Positions 8,961-20,274 of a stretch of 64,000 bases of DNA are shown here, in pieces. This stretch comes from Prevotella sp. UBA3776 (lineage in GTDB: Bacteria > Bacteroidota > Bacteroidia > Bacteroidales > Bacteroidaceae). Under the pieces are notes generated by a model. That model was given only the letters and a program-made list of their open reading frames with translations, searched no databases and was not told the DNA's origin. The stretch covers positions 25,519 to 89,518 of the forward strand of contig DFFM01000015.1 of assembly GCA_002369515.1 (NCBI GenBank), written 5' to 3'. The first letter of the stretch is position 1; each line of letters starts with the position of its first letter. A program made the position numbers and the translations under genes.

Positions 8961-9158
8961 TTACGAGAAGGCATTGGCCAGCTTCTGCCAGAGTCCGCCC
9001 TCTTTCTGTTCTTTCAAAGCCATCTGGCGCGAAACCTCCTCCACCACCATGTCGTGGAGCATCAGGAACAGCTCCTGACGCTCTGCAGTGTAGCGCAGGG
9101 CGGCTTCGTGTCGTCTTTGCTCCGCCGGGGTGGGGGGGATGGGTGATTTTTCGTCCAT
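8961..9158 (-). CDS. Small hypothetical protein
   Basis: The product has 65 residues with no signal peptide or membrane segment. Its charged helical sequence (RHEAALRYTAERQELFLML, then SRQMALKEQKEGGLWQ) looks like a short amphipathic helix or coiled coil. It sits between two secreted-protein genes on the same strand and fills a space that would otherwise be empty. That position and its protein-like composition are the only support, so it may not be a real gene. Confidence 0.5.
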   Translation of the reverse strand: MDEKSPIPPTPAEQRRHEAALRYTAERQELFLMLHDMVVEEVSRQMALKEQKEGGLWQKLANAFS

Positions 9159-9251
9159 GGGCGTTGGTTGGTTTTCTGTTTCGTTGTGGTTTTTGCCGGC
9201 CTGTCGGCCATTGGGCCAAGTGAGCCATGGTTCGGCCTGAGTGTTTCGGTC

Positions 9252-9818
9252 TTAATAGTCCATGTTCATGACGGAGTTGAAGGCCGAAATCAGCTCCTGC
9301 GACTTTTTCTCGAATCGCAGCTCGTCGCTCTTGTTGGTTCCCTTGAGCATTTTCCAGATGGGGCCGTGGAAGTTGTAATAATAGCGTTCTTCAATTTTGT
9401 TCCCCCTCAAGTCGGTCCATTGGTTGAACACAAAGGTGAGCGTTGGCCCTTCACCCTCGAAGAGATACTCCTCGTAGAACATCCTGTCGCGCAAATTGAA
9501 CTGTCGAACGATGAAGTAGGGCTGATAGTAGAAGGCTGAGGTGTGCTCGTCCACTCGCTTCTTGAAGTAGTAGTGAATGGTTTCGCGTCTGTTGCTCTCC
9601 AAGGCTTCATAGTTGGACGTAAGCAGCATGTCGTTCTTGTCATAGAAATCCTCGCTGTCGTTCTGCTCAATGTCTTTCTTGGCCTGTGCGTAGGCTTTGC
9701 GAATGGCCTCCACCTGCTTTCTCACGGTGGGGTCGGTCTGCGCACAGACCTTTCCCCACGGCAGGGCTGCCATGGCGAGCAAGAGGACTGTCAGGAGTGT
9801 CTTGCTGAGTTTTTTCAT
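9252..9818 (-). CDS. Secreted protein of unknown function
   Basis: The product has 188 residues with a signal peptide ending near residue 26 (ALPWGKVCAQ). The mature part begins with a helix (TVRKQVEAIRKAYAQAKKDI) and continues with an aromatic-rich beta domain (YYFKKRVDEHTSAFYYQPYF, YYYNFHGPIWKMLKG). I do not recognise the family. It lies 88 bases after the TMEM43-like gene on the same strand, separated by a hairpin, so it is probably a separate unit or has reduced readthrough. Confidence 0.78.
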   Translation of the reverse strand: MKKLSKTLLTVLLLAMAALPWGKVCAQTDPTVRKQVEAIRKAYAQAKKDIEQNDSEDFYDKNDMLLTSNYEALESNRRETIHYYFKKRVDEHTSAFYYQPYFIVRQFNLRDRMFYEEYLFEGEGPTLTFVFNQWTDLRGNKIEERYYYNFHGPIWKMLKGTNKSDELRFEKKSQELISAFNSVMNMDY

Positions 9819-9841
9819 CTGACGTTCAGTTCTTAGGGGTT

Positions 9842-9889
9842 GCCACCTGTAGCACCTGTCCGTTGTGGTGGCGGACAGGCGCAGGTGGC
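9842..9889. terminator. Imperfect hairpin after the TMEM43-like gene
   Basis: GCCACCTG with CCTGTCC on the left pairs with GGACAGG and CAGGTGGC on the right, leaving a small mismatch bulge and a G/T-rich loop. It lies 17 bases after the stop codon at 9906. No clear T run follows on the minus strand, so termination is only probable. Confidence 0.5.
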
Positions 9890-9905
9890 GGGTCCTTTGG
9901 GTGTA

Positions 9906-11273
9906 TTATACTTGGGTGTTTTTGTTGCGGTTGGCCAGGTCTTTCAGTTTGTCCTTTCCCTTGAAGGCAAACACCCAGACCAGGAATCCAGCGATGGCCA
10001 GCAGCAGGATGCCGAGCAGCGGACGGTAGAAAATCCACGCGATGGCAATGATGATGAGCGACCAAGCCACGCCGATGACGTTGCAAACCAGGCTGACGCC
10101 CCATCCCACGATGTTGGCCAGGAACGGAATGACTTTGAGCACGGTGACGAGTATGCCGAAGATGCCCCGCAGACCGCCGCAAATCATCAGGATGCCCAGG
10201 ATGCGGAGTATCCAGAGCCACATGTTGTTCGAGGCGTGTCCGCTGGCATACATTTCCTCGGCGGTCTTGCTGCCCATGGAGAGGGCCTGGAAGGTCTTGC
10301 CGTTCTTGGCCTTGAACTGTGCAAAGGTTTCTCCGGCCACCTTGGCGATGATCGACACGTTGGCGGGCATGGTCTTGGTGAAGGTGATGCGCACGTCGCC
10401 CACCTGCGGCGAATTGGGACTCTCGCCGAAGTAGAGTACGTTGGCGTTCACGTGGATGTAGTCCAGGTCTTTCTTGTTGGGAGCCGGTGCGATGACGGTG
10501 TCTTTCTGGAGCGAGTCTTTCTTGAGTGTGTCGTTGGTGGTTGTTGTAGTAGTTTTTGTAGCGTTGCTTACAGCCTGTTTCACTCTTTCAGAGACGATGT
10601 CGCCGATGGCTCTCTGGCCGGTGTTGCGCACGAAGATGCGCTCGCAGTCGCGGTTCCATGTTTCCAGCTGTTTCTGGTCGAACACCAGGTCGATGGGCTG
10701 GGTGTTACTGATGGCATTCTTCATGTAGTCGTTCAGTTTGTAGGCTCCGAACATGACCGTTTCGGCCAGCTGATCGAAGTTCTCCGCCTGATAGAGGGTG
10801 TAGTTCTTGTTCTGGTAGGCAGGGTCGTGGAAGGTTTCCGAACGCTGGGGCTTGTTGGTCCATTCCCTGCTGTATGTATAGGTGGTGACAGTTTCCTGTT
10901 TGCCGCCGAACTTGTCCTTCGACTGGCTGCTGGCATGCTCCACCCACTGGTAGTATTCCACTTGGCGCTGTATGCCGATGGCCGTGGCTCCGATGTTGAA
11001 CAATGGGTCGCTCAGCGAGTCTTTGGTGTTGGCGAAGGCAGTAGCATGGATGAGTTTGCCCTCAAACTCGGGGTCGATTTTCGAGACGTCTTCCATCTCG
11101 ACGGTTACGCCTTCGGCCTCGTTGAGCATCTTGTCGGTTTTCACTGCGCGTCCTTCGTTCCACCAGAGCAACGCTGTGCCTGCCAGAAAAAGAAGAAAAC
11201 CTGTACCGATGCCTCCTAACGAATTTTTCAACCTTGTGCCGTAGCCGGTTGTCGTAGTTTCTTGATAAGCCAT
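9906..11273 (-). CDS. TMEM43-like membrane protein
   Basis: The product has 455 residues and matches the TMEM43 (LUMA) family. One membrane helix near the N-terminus (residues 19-38) is followed by NEGRAVKTDKMLNEAEG. A long extracytoplasmic domain containing YYQWVEHASSQSKD and YTYSREWTNKP comes next, and three or four membrane helices lie in the last 120 residues. That layout fits the family, whose bacterial role is not established. A Q/T-rich segment (KTTTTTTNDTLKKDSLQ) lies at about residue 238. A possible -7 box (TAACTTTG on the minus strand) lies about 60 bases upstream. Confidence 0.88.
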   Translation of the reverse strand: MAYQETTTTGYGTRLKNSLGGIGTGFLLFLAGTALLWWNEGRAVKTDKMLNEAEGVTVEMEDVSKIDPEFEGKLIHATAFANTKDSLSDPLFNIGATAIGIQRQVEYYQWVEHASSQSKDKFGGKQETVTTYTYSREWTNKPQRSETFHDPAYQNKNYTLYQAENFDQLAETVMFGAYKLNDYMKNAISNTQPIDLVFDQKQLETWNRDCERIFVRNTGQRAIGDIVSERVKQAVSNATKTTTTTTNDTLKKDSLQKDTVIAPAPNKKDLDYIHVNANVLYFGESPNSPQVGDVRITFTKTMPANVSIIAKVAGETFAQFKAKNGKTFQALSMGSKTAEEMYASGHASNNMWLWILRILGILMICGGLRGIFGILVTVLKVIPFLANIVGWGVSLVCNVIGVAWSLIIIAIAWIFYRPLLGILLLAIAGFLVWVFAFKGKDKLKDLANRNKNTQV

Positions 11274-11395
11274 AATGTTGAGTTTTTAATGATATGATTA
11301 ATGATTGTTTTCGTTATGTTTCTGTTTGCAAAGTTACGACTCGAAAATGGTTTTTCGGTTGTCAATTCTGACCAAAAAGTATTCATTTTTAATCA

Positions 11396-11430
11396 AAAAA
11401 GCCCCGAAAACGCGATTTTCGGGGCTTTTT
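11396..11430. terminator. Bidirectional intrinsic terminator
   Basis: AAAAAGCCCCGAAAA and its exact inverse TTTTCGGGGCTTTTT flank a four-base loop (CGCG) with an adjoining A. T runs follow on both strands. It lies 8 bases after the stop codon of the AraC-type regulator (11438) and fits termination of that leftward gene. Confidence 0.88.
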
Positions 11431-11437
11431 CGCTCTT

Positions 11438-13162
11438 TCAGTCTTTTTGTTCCCCTCGTTGGTATTCCGACGGGCTGATGCCGAAGACCCGCCGGAAGGT
11501 TCGCGCAAAGTTCGACTTGTCGTCGAATCCGCATTTCAGCGCCACGTCGCTGATGCTCAGGTCGCGGCGGGTGTCCATCAGGTGGCGGGCTTCTTCGAGA
11601 CGTAGTTTCAGCAGATAGTTGGCGGGTGTTTCGCCAGTGATGCTGGTGAGTCGGCGGCGCAGGTTGGAGCTGCTCATGCAGAGTTCCTGTGCCAAGTGTT
11701 CGAGGTCGGCCTTGCCCTGTTCCATGTTGTCGTGGGTGAACTTGATGATGCGGTCGATGAGCTGGCGGTCTTCGGCCGACAGTTCGTTCTTGTCGTTGCG
11801 GTTGCTGAACAAGATGTTGGCATATTTCTCCTTCAGCTGACGGTGTTGCGTGTTGAGCTGGTCTATTTGCTGGCTCAACTGGTCGTTTTCGCGTCGGTTG
11901 CCTTTTTGTCTGCGCCTGAAGACGAGCCACAGTACACCTATTATAATAATAAGGGCGGCAGTCACGGCCAGTGCCGTGATGAAGATGTTACGTTTCTGGC
12001 GCTGCTGTTCCTCATTGGCCAGCTTCAGCTGCTCGTTGCCGTATTGTGCGTTGTATTTCGAGAGCAGTTCGCCCGTTTCGTGGTCGTAGAGCGAGTCTTT
12101 CAGTTCGTTGTAGCGCTCAATGTGCTTCATGGCCTCCTGCGGGTTGGTGTCTTTCAGTGCGTTGTACAACCCCAACCTTGAGTGGCTTTCGTTGTAGAGG
12201 TCGCCCTGTGCCAGCAGCAGTTCCAGAGCTTCTTGGTAGCTTTTGGCCGAAGCCGTGGTGTTTTTCTCTTTCATCAGCAGGTCGCCCCTTTGGTTCAGGC
12301 AGATGGCCAGCGAATGGTTGTTGCCGTCGGCGCGCAGCTGCGGAATGGCTTTCTCCAGTGCGTCTTTCGCCTCAGGGTTCTTGCCCATCGCGATGTAGGC
12401 CGAAGCCATCTGCGAGAGTCTGATGGCCGCTTTCGAGGGTCGTTGCAGTTGCTGTTCCAGCTCGTAGGCTCGGCGGGCGTGTTCGAGCGCCTTCTGTTCG
12501 TTGCCCAGGGCATGGTAGATTTCGGCCGCCATGCCCATAATGACGGCTTGCCGTTGGCGGTTGTCGGTCTGTTGGCTGGTTTCCAGTGCGCGCACGATGT
12601 ATTTTTCGGCCTCCTTGGGCTGTTTGGCTCCCAGAAAAATGGCGGCCAGCGTGTTGAGCGACGAACTCATGCGGTCGGCGTCGCCGCTGCGTTTGTCGAT
12701 TTGGTAGAGTTCCTTGGCATAGTTGGCGGCGGCCTTCCACTCTCCCTTGCGGAAGTGGCAGGCCGAGAGCAGTGCCAAGCAGTCGCCCCCAATCATGGGG
12801 TCGCGGCTCTGGCGGCAGAGGGGCAACGCACGTCGGGCCAGTGTGATGGCGCGTTCGGGCTGTTGCTGTTCGTTGTAGAGATATTCCGCTGCCCAGTAGT
12901 CGGTCTGCATGCTGACGGTGTCGGTGGGGGTGCCGTGTTTGAACTGTATGGGGTGGTCGGTGAATTCTGCCTTGTCCAAGAATCGGAACAGGGCGTTGGC
13001 TGCTTCGGTGCGCTGGCCGGGCTGTGCTTTCTCGTAGCGGTCGAGCAGCCGGTCGAAGTCGGTGGGGCTGTTGGCCGCACTGAGTGCCGTCGCCATCAGG
13101 AACAGAATGGCGAGTGTCAGCGTCCGTGCCGTGTTACCGTAGTAGTGCCTTTTTGAAACCAT
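11438..13162 (-). CDS. TPR sensor with membrane helix and AraC-type DNA-binding domain
   Basis: The product has 574 residues and looks like a one-component membrane regulator. A signal peptide or anchor covers residues 1-30. Tetratricopeptide repeats fill about residues 40-380 (ALEHARRAYELEQQLQ and AKSYQEALELLLAQGDLY are typical). One membrane helix (IFITALAVTAALIIIIGVLW, near residue 400) is followed by a coiled coil (RENDQLSQQIDQLNTQHRQL) and a C-terminal AraC-type helix-turn-helix domain (LAQELCMSSSNLRRRL, CGFDDKSNFARTFRRVFG). A periplasmic sensor region would thus be joined directly to a cytoplasmic DNA-binding domain. It is divergent from the large secreted protein gene at 13497, a likely target. 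A -7-like box (13226-13233) lies upstream. Confidence 0.88.
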   Translation of the reverse strand: MVSKRHYYGNTARTLTLAILFLMATALSAANSPTDFDRLLDRYEKAQPGQRTEAANALFRFLDKAEFTDHPIQFKHGTPTDTVSMQTDYWAAEYLYNEQQQPERAITLARRALPLCRQSRDPMIGGDCLALLSACHFRKGEWKAAANYAKELYQIDKRSGDADRMSSSLNTLAAIFLGAKQPKEAEKYIVRALETSQQTDNRQRQAVIMGMAAEIYHALGNEQKALEHARRAYELEQQLQRPSKAAIRLSQMASAYIAMGKNPEAKDALEKAIPQLRADGNNHSLAICLNQRGDLLMKEKNTTASAKSYQEALELLLAQGDLYNESHSRLGLYNALKDTNPQEAMKHIERYNELKDSLYDHETGELLSKYNAQYGNEQLKLANEEQQRQKRNIFITALAVTAALIIIIGVLWLVFRRRQKGNRRENDQLSQQIDQLNTQHRQLKEKYANILFSNRNDKNELSAEDRQLIDRIIKFTHDNMEQGKADLEHLAQELCMSSSNLRRRLTSITGETPANYLLKLRLEEARHLMDTRRDLSISDVALKCGFDDKSNFARTFRRVFGISPSEYQRGEQKD

Positions 13163-13383
13163 TTGATGCAATTATTTTGGCAGTGAGGTTTTCCCCGAAA
13201 GGATGTTTTTTGCTGTAAATATGGGCAAAGATATAAAAATTTTTTCATTCTGTAGTGTTTTTTTCCGTTTTTTCTCGATTCTTGTTGCAATTTGTTCTTT
13301 TCTCGTAGTTCCGCCGATGGTTGTCGGCCTGTGGAAAAAAGTTTGCGTTAGGGGTGGAGAATTGCAATTAAGCTGTTTTTGAA

Positions 13384-13445
13384 AGAAATATCCTGTTTTT
13401 TGGTAGAAATATCCTATAAAGGTAGTGTTTATTTCTTTATCTTTG
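13384..13445 (+). promoter_or_regulatory. Direct repeats AGAAATATCCT upstream of a -7 box
   Basis: AGAAATATCCT occurs at 13384-13394 and again at 13405-13415, 21 bases apart, or two helical turns. A -7 box (TATCTTTG, 13438-13445) follows, but the -33 region does not match TTTG. A weak promoter with spaced direct repeats over or just upstream of its -33 position is what activation by an AraC-type protein would need. The divergent neighbour at 11438-13162 is such a protein. Confidence 0.55.
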
Positions 13446-13496
13446 CCGATGAAACACAGTACAAATAGAAATAACCCTAATAAAAATTACAAAACA

Positions 13497-16451
13497 ATGA
13501 AGAAGATTACTACCACAATGCTACTTCTTGTCAGCATGTTGCTGACGGCAGCGCAAGCCCAGGCCACCGACTATGGCATTTACATAGGCGGCGTTCAGCT
13601 GACGTCGAGCCTGACGAAAATGACCAGTAGCACCCATCCCGCCATCGTTACAAACGATTACGGCGAGGTGAGCTACAATGCAACTACCAATACGCTGACG
13701 TTCAACAGCGTTGTCGTGGAGCCCAAAAAAGGTTACAGGGATGCCGCAGTGTACTTCGAACGCAACGCCATTGCCAAAGGACTGACCGTAAAGTTCAAAG
13801 GCAATTGCAAGATTCTTGGCACCCAATTGATGCACGGCATGTATTTCAATGGCATGTATGCCTCCGATCCTGACATCAACATCGTTGGAGAATATTCTCA
13901 GGCGCGTGTCATCGGCCAGAACACGGGCATTTATACTTATTTACACTGTACGCTCAACATCAAGGGCTTCAACGGAGTGTGTTTCGACAGTGATCCCGGC
14001 GACGGCGACGATTGCTTCTTTTACACCCAGGGCGGCTATTCCAACACTTCCACCACGATGGGCTATGGCATCAGTGGAATGGAAGACAACAAGGTGAACA
14101 TCGTTTACTCCAAGGTGTTGTTCAACGGAACGACCAAGGGCGTAAGCAATGTGGCCGTGAATGTTGAGAACGCCAGCCTATACGACGACTACAGCTGGAA
14201 GTCGGGCAGCGTCACTTACTATCAGGTTGGCACCCTGCTGGGCCAGTCGTACGACATCTCGATTGGCGAAACGCCCATCACCGAGTACAATGCTACCGAC
14301 GTGAAGAGCGATGTCCTCAAGAGCGGCAAGGTCAGTTACGATGCCAACAGCCACACACTCTATCTCTACAATGTCGTCATCGAGTCAACCGACAAGAACA
14401 TTATCCCCATCAGCTCTTACAGTGGCTCTGCGCTCAACATCTCGCTTTCGGGCAAGAACACCTTGAGAACCGTGAGTGGAGCCAACGCCCTCTTTCTTTG
14501 GGACTCTAGGAACCAAGCGAACAGCAAGCAGGGCTCGTTCGACGACGCCAGTGCCGCTGGCCCGAAGCGCACCCGCTCGCTCAACGACCAGAGTCTCACC
14601 CTTTTCAGCGGCTCGGGCTCGCTCAGCATCACCCGAGGCAACTTCAACACCAACAAGGACCTGCGCATCTCTGAGACCACGCTCACCGTTGAAGGCAACC
14701 TGCAGGGCAACGGCTATCACTACCCCGGTCTGGAAATCATCAGGGCGAACGTTGAGGCTGGCTCGCTCAGCGGCTTCGAGTCGTTCAAACTCACCGACTG
14801 CGTGATTCAGCAGCCCAGCGGGGCCACCTACGTTGAAAGCAAGAAGGCCATGAGCACCACGGGCAAGGTGGTCATCAGCAACTATAAAGAGTACGACATC
14901 TGGGTGGCCGGCACACAGGTGACCACCCTCAATGCTGCGAATGTGGAGAGTCCTTACCTGACCGAAGGCACTATCTGGTATGATGCCAATGCCAAGACGC
15001 TCTGTCTGCGCGACATTTGGCTGCAAACCGAGTACAGCGAGGAAAACTGGCATCAGAAAACAGCCTTGATGGTCAATCCTTTGGACGTTAGAACCATCAA
15101 GATTTATGGCGCTTGCACCATCTCGTCAGGCGATTATGTTTCACTCTACATCACTGGCGGCAACACCACCACGAGTCTGCCCACTGTCACCATCCAGGGC
15201 GTGGGTGAATCCAGCCTTTACATCATGTATGGCGAAGGTTCGCGGCGCTTTATCCAGCCCGCCATCTCCTTAGACAACGTCAACCTAGTCATCGAGGACT
15301 TGCCCTATGTCTATCTCAGTGGAGCCGAGGCTGCCATCTCGGGCAACCCCAACACCACCACCCACCAGCTGGCGTTCAAGAACTGCTCCGTGCAGTTGAG
15401 CTCCAACGACGTCATTCTGCATAACATCACCAAGCTGACGCTCGATGGTGTCGTCATCGCCGATCCCAGCGGTGCCAAGTTCAACAGTACCAAGAAAACC
15501 ATTGTCGATGGTCAGGGAAATCCCGTGAGAATCTACTGCATGATAGACAAGAAGGAAAACCAGCAAGACGAATTCCTCCTTTCGTTGATGGCCGCCGGCG
15601 TAGGCGTGCCATGGCCTGTCACCGATTATACTTGGGACTTTGTTGAAGCCGCACGTGAAGAAGGCTATCTGCTCAACGGCGACATGGAGTATGACGGCAA
15701 CACCAACACGCTGACCATTACCGATGCAGATATCGTTACCGACTTTGGCGGCATCTACTCGTGGTCAACAAAGCCGTTCACCCTCAAGGTGGTGGGCAAC
15801 TGCTCCGTCACCGCCAACTCGGCAGCCGTGGGTGCATGCTCCGACTTCACCATCGTGGGCGACGGGGCCGACAAGAGTTCGCTCACCGTGGTTTCCAACG
15901 AGGACTTCGCCGTGTGGACATGGGGATCGACGCTCACCGTCAAGGACATCACGCTCGATGCCACCGGCAAACAGTACGGGCTCTATGGCTTCGGCTACGT
16001 GAAACTGTTCGTCGAGGGTTCCAACATCTCGGCACAGTGTACCGACTTCATGGGCGCAAAGGGCGCTCGCTATGCGCCGAAAGTGTTCAAGGCTCGCAAC
16101 TTCGAGAATGGTGAAAACGCCATGCGCGAACCTCAGCTGCCCGTGGGCAAACTGTCGCCCGAGACGTCTTCGACGGGCATTCCCGCTGCCGCCATCTGCG
16201 ACTTCGCTGAAATGACCCCCTCCGACGGCACCGTGCTCCCCGTCCAATACACCTACGACACCAAGGTCAAGGCACTGGTCGATGAGAGCGGCGAACCTGC
16301 CTTCACCATGCATGCCACCAACGGCATTGCCGAAATCACCCACACCGTGCCCACATCAATGCGCACCTACACCCTGCAGGGCGTACGCACCACCGACACC
16401 ACGCAGAAGGGCATCTACATCATCAACGGCAAGAAGGTGGTGAAGAAGTAG
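13497..16451 (+). CDS. Large secreted repeat protein with Prevotella-type C-terminal tail
   Basis: The product has 984 residues from the ATG at 13497 (MKKITTTMLLLVSMLLTAAQ, a clear signal peptide); an in-frame ATG at 13425 lies before the promoter. It holds several similar sections that begin with GIYIGGVQLTSSL, DISIGETPITEYNATDV and DIWVAGTQVTTLNAANV, each followed by beta-strand-rich repeats with regularly spaced N, S and T, suggesting stacked beta-helix or carbohydrate-contacting modules. The C-terminus reads YTLQGVRTTDTTQKGIYI then NGKKVVKK. No catalytic motif is recognised. The protein at 6162-7649 is a shorter paralogue. Control by the divergent TPR/AraC regulator is inference. Confidence 0.85.
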   Translation: MKKITTTMLLLVSMLLTAAQAQATDYGIYIGGVQLTSSLTKMTSSTHPAIVTNDYGEVSYNATTNTLTFNSVVVEPKKGYRDAAVYFERNAIAKGLTVKFKGNCKILGTQLMHGMYFNGMYASDPDINIVGEYSQARVIGQNTGIYTYLHCTLNIKGFNGVCFDSDPGDGDDCFFYTQGGYSNTSTTMGYGISGMEDNKVNIVYSKVLFNGTTKGVSNVAVNVENASLYDDYSWKSGSVTYYQVGTLLGQSYDISIGETPITEYNATDVKSDVLKSGKVSYDANSHTLYLYNVVIESTDKNIIPISSYSGSALNISLSGKNTLRTVSGANALFLWDSRNQANSKQGSFDDASAAGPKRTRSLNDQSLTLFSGSGSLSITRGNFNTNKDLRISETTLTVEGNLQGNGYHYPGLEIIRANVEAGSLSGFESFKLTDCVIQQPSGATYVESKKAMSTTGKVVISNYKEYDIWVAGTQVTTLNAANVESPYLTEGTIWYDANAKTLCLRDIWLQTEYSEENWHQKTALMVNPLDVRTIKIYGACTISSGDYVSLYITGGNTTTSLPTVTIQGVGESSLYIMYGEGSRRFIQPAISLDNVNLVIEDLPYVYLSGAEAAISGNPNTTTHQLAFKNCSVQLSSNDVILHNITKLTLDGVVIADPSGAKFNSTKKTIVDGQGNPVRIYCMIDKKENQQDEFLLSLMAAGVGVPWPVTDYTWDFVEAAREEGYLLNGDMEYDGNTNTLTITDADIVTDFGGIYSWSTKPFTLKVVGNCSVTANSAAVGACSDFTIVGDGADKSSLTVVSNEDFAVWTWGSTLTVKDITLDATGKQYGLYGFGYVKLFVEGSNISAQCTDFMGAKGARYAPKVFKARNFENGENAMREPQLPVGKLSPETSSTGIPAAAICDFAEMTPSDGTVLPVQYTYDTKVKALVDESGEPAFTMHATNGIAEITHTVPTSMRTYTLQGVRTTDTTQKGIYIINGKKVVKK

Positions 16452-16484
16452 CAGCGCTCTGGCACTCACCTCTTGATTCAACCC

Positions 16485-18723
<2,239 letters not shown>

Positions 18724-18732
18724 CTTTCAGTA

Positions 18733-18787
18733 CACCCATTAGTCCCATTGGCCCCATTGGTCCCATAAGTCCCATAAGCCCCATAAA
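18733..18787. repeat. TCCCATAAG/CCCATTGG nine-base micro-repeat
   Basis: Six or more units of nine bases (TCCCATTGG, TCCCATAAG and close variants) fill the gap between ligA and the B3/4-domain gene. The same family in the opposite orientation fills the gap between the two ABC transporter genes at 61706-61770. Confidence 0.8.
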
Positions 18788-18804
18788 AATCTAAAGAAAT
18801 CCCC

Positions 18805-19473
18805 ATGAACATCATCGTATCCCAAGAGATAGAAACCGTTTGCCCCGGATTTGTCGGGGTGGCCGTCGAGGCACAAGTGCGCAACACACCGTTCTGCCCT
18901 GAATTGTGGCAGGACATCAACGCCCTGGTTGCTGAATACAGAAACTCCCTGACGCCCACCAGCATCAAAGAGCAGATTCCCGGCATCGCCGCCACGCGGC
19001 GAGTCTATAAAGCCTGTGGCAAAGACCCCAGCCGCTACCGTCCGTCGGCCGAGGCGCTCATCCGCCGTGTGCTGCAAGGCAAAGACCTCTATCAGATCGA
19101 CACGCTCGTCGATCTCATCAATTTGGCCAGCATGCGTTTCGGCTACAGCATCGGCGGTTTCGATGCCGACAAGTTCGTTGGCGGCACCCTCACCCTGGGC
19201 ATCGGACGCGAGGGCGAACCCTACGAGGGCATTGGCCGCGGCATCATCAACATCGAGGGCATGCCCGTCTATCGCGACGAACAGGGTGGGGTAGGCACAC
19301 CCACCAGCGACAACGAACGCACCAAAATCACCCTCGCCACCACCCATCTGCTCACGCTCGTCAATGGCTACGACGGCAACGAAGAGCAGGTCATGGCCAA
19401 CGCCGCCTTCATCCAGCAGCTGCTCCGCCAATACTGCGACAGCGACGGAGGCGTCTGCACGGTGTATAAATAG
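18805..19473 (+). CDS. B3/B4 tRNA-binding domain protein
   Basis: The product has 222 residues and fits the stand-alone B3/4-domain family, which resembles the editing module of the phenylalanyl-tRNA synthetase beta chain. Supporting features are the N-terminal half with FCPELWQDINALVAEYR, then IPGIAATRRVYKACGKDPS, RPSAEALIRRVLQGKDLYQ and INLASMRFGYSIGGFDADK, which follow the family pattern. It is probably cytoplasmic, since no signal peptide is seen. Members are thought to edit mischarged tRNA or bind a related substrate, but the role of this one is not known. It lies after ligA with a repeat between them. Confidence 0.85.
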   Translation: MNIIVSQEIETVCPGFVGVAVEAQVRNTPFCPELWQDINALVAEYRNSLTPTSIKEQIPGIAATRRVYKACGKDPSRYRPSAEALIRRVLQGKDLYQIDTLVDLINLASMRFGYSIGGFDADKFVGGTLTLGIGREGEPYEGIGRGIINIEGMPVYRDEQGGVGTPTSDNERTKITLATTHLLTLVNGYDGNEEQVMANAAFIQQLLRQYCDSDGGVCTVYK

Positions 19474-19476
19474 ATG

Positions 19477-19675
19477 GTTTACGGTTGACAGTTTACAGTT
19501 TACAATTCACCCTCAATCCCTGCGTAAAGAGACTGAGGGTGAATTGTTCATTTATGTACTGTCAACCGTAAACCGTCAACCGTCAACCGTAAACTGTCAA
19601 CCGTCAACCGTAAACTGTCAACTGTCAACTGTCAACCGTCAACTGTCAACTGTAAACTGTCAACCGTAAACTATT
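19477..19675. repeat. GTCAACC/GTAAACT heptamer repeats flanking a 14-bp hairpin
   Basis: A short arm (GGTTTACGGTTGACAGTTTAC) is followed by a perfect 14-bp stem (19502-19515 and 19534-19547). A long array of about 18 heptamers in the inverse orientation (GTCAACC, GTAAACT and variants) then runs up to the stop codon of the Nudix gene. Heptamers cycle through the three reading frames. Related arrays occur at 55621-55741 and 56043-56113. Confidence 0.88.
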
Positions 19676-20069
19676 AAATGATGAACTCCCTGATGAGTTT
19701 CTCGTCGGCGGCAGTCCAGCGTAGCGTCAGCAACTCGTCGGCAGGGAGCCACTGGTAGTCCAGGTGCTCCAACAGCTTGAACTTCTCGTCGCCACCCATG
19801 CAGCGGTAGGCCGTGAGCGTGATGCTGAAGTCCTCGTAGTCATAGTCCACAGTGCCGATGCGTCGGCCCACAAAGAGGTCCCAGTCCATTTCCTCCTTTA
19901 TCTCGCGCACAAGCGTCTCGTGGTGGCTTTCGCCCGGTTCCACCTGTCCGCCGGGAAACTCCCAGTGCTCCGAGATGTACATGTACTTCGAGCGGCAGCG
20001 CTGCATGCACAGATACTTTCCGTCCTTCACGACGACGGCTGCCACCACGTCATAGTGTTTCTTCTCCAT
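19674..20069 (-). CDS. Nudix hydrolase, MutT-like
   Basis: The product has 131 residues with a Nudix box (GGQVEPGESHHETLVREIKE, then EMDWDL) at about residues 40-65, which binds the metal and cleaves a nucleoside diphosphate linkage. The start MEKKHYDVVAAVVVKDGKYL and the phrase SEHWEFPGG fit the 8-oxo-dGTP diphosphatase subgroup that removes oxidised nucleotides before they enter DNA, though Nudix substrates are hard to predict. Its TAA stop codon is directly followed by the heptamer array. It is a single gene, facing the B3/4-domain gene across that array. Confidence 0.9.
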   Translation of the reverse strand: MEKKHYDVVAAVVVKDGKYLCMQRCRSKYMYISEHWEFPGGQVEPGESHHETLVREIKEEMDWDLFVGRRIGTVDYDYEDFSITLTAYRCMGGDEKFKLLEHLDYQWLPADELLTLRWTAADEKLIREFII

Positions 20070-20114
20070 TTCCTGTTTTTTTCTTACTTAAGTTTCGCAA
20101 GCTCTCAACTTTTT

Positions 20115-20244
20115 GTAGTTCAAGAAGTTCAAGTAGTTGCAAGGAGTTCAAGACAATAGCTTTATTCTTGTTTTCTACTTTTGAAAGATGCTTCTGAGCA
20201 AAGACTGATGTCTTGTAACTCCTTGCAACTCCTTGAACTCCTTG
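20115..20244. repeat. CTCCTTGAA/CTCCTTGCA micro-repeat with inverted arms
   Basis: The left side reads GTTCAAGAAGTTCAAG and GTTGCAAGGAGTTCAAGAC. About 60 bases later the inverse follows (GTCTTGTAACTCC, CTTGCAACTCCTTGAACTCC). The whole could form a long stem around the central A/T-rich loop. The same unit recurs at 30637-30702 just before the pigment operon ends. The rest of 20070-20274 shows nothing else. Confidence 0.78.
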
Positions 20245-20274
20245 TTTTCTTTTACCTACGAAAGTTGAATTTCC

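Noticed and set aside
12182-13156. Plus-strand frame of 324 codons
   Set aside because: It is antisense to the TPR/AraC regulator, whose domains are clear.
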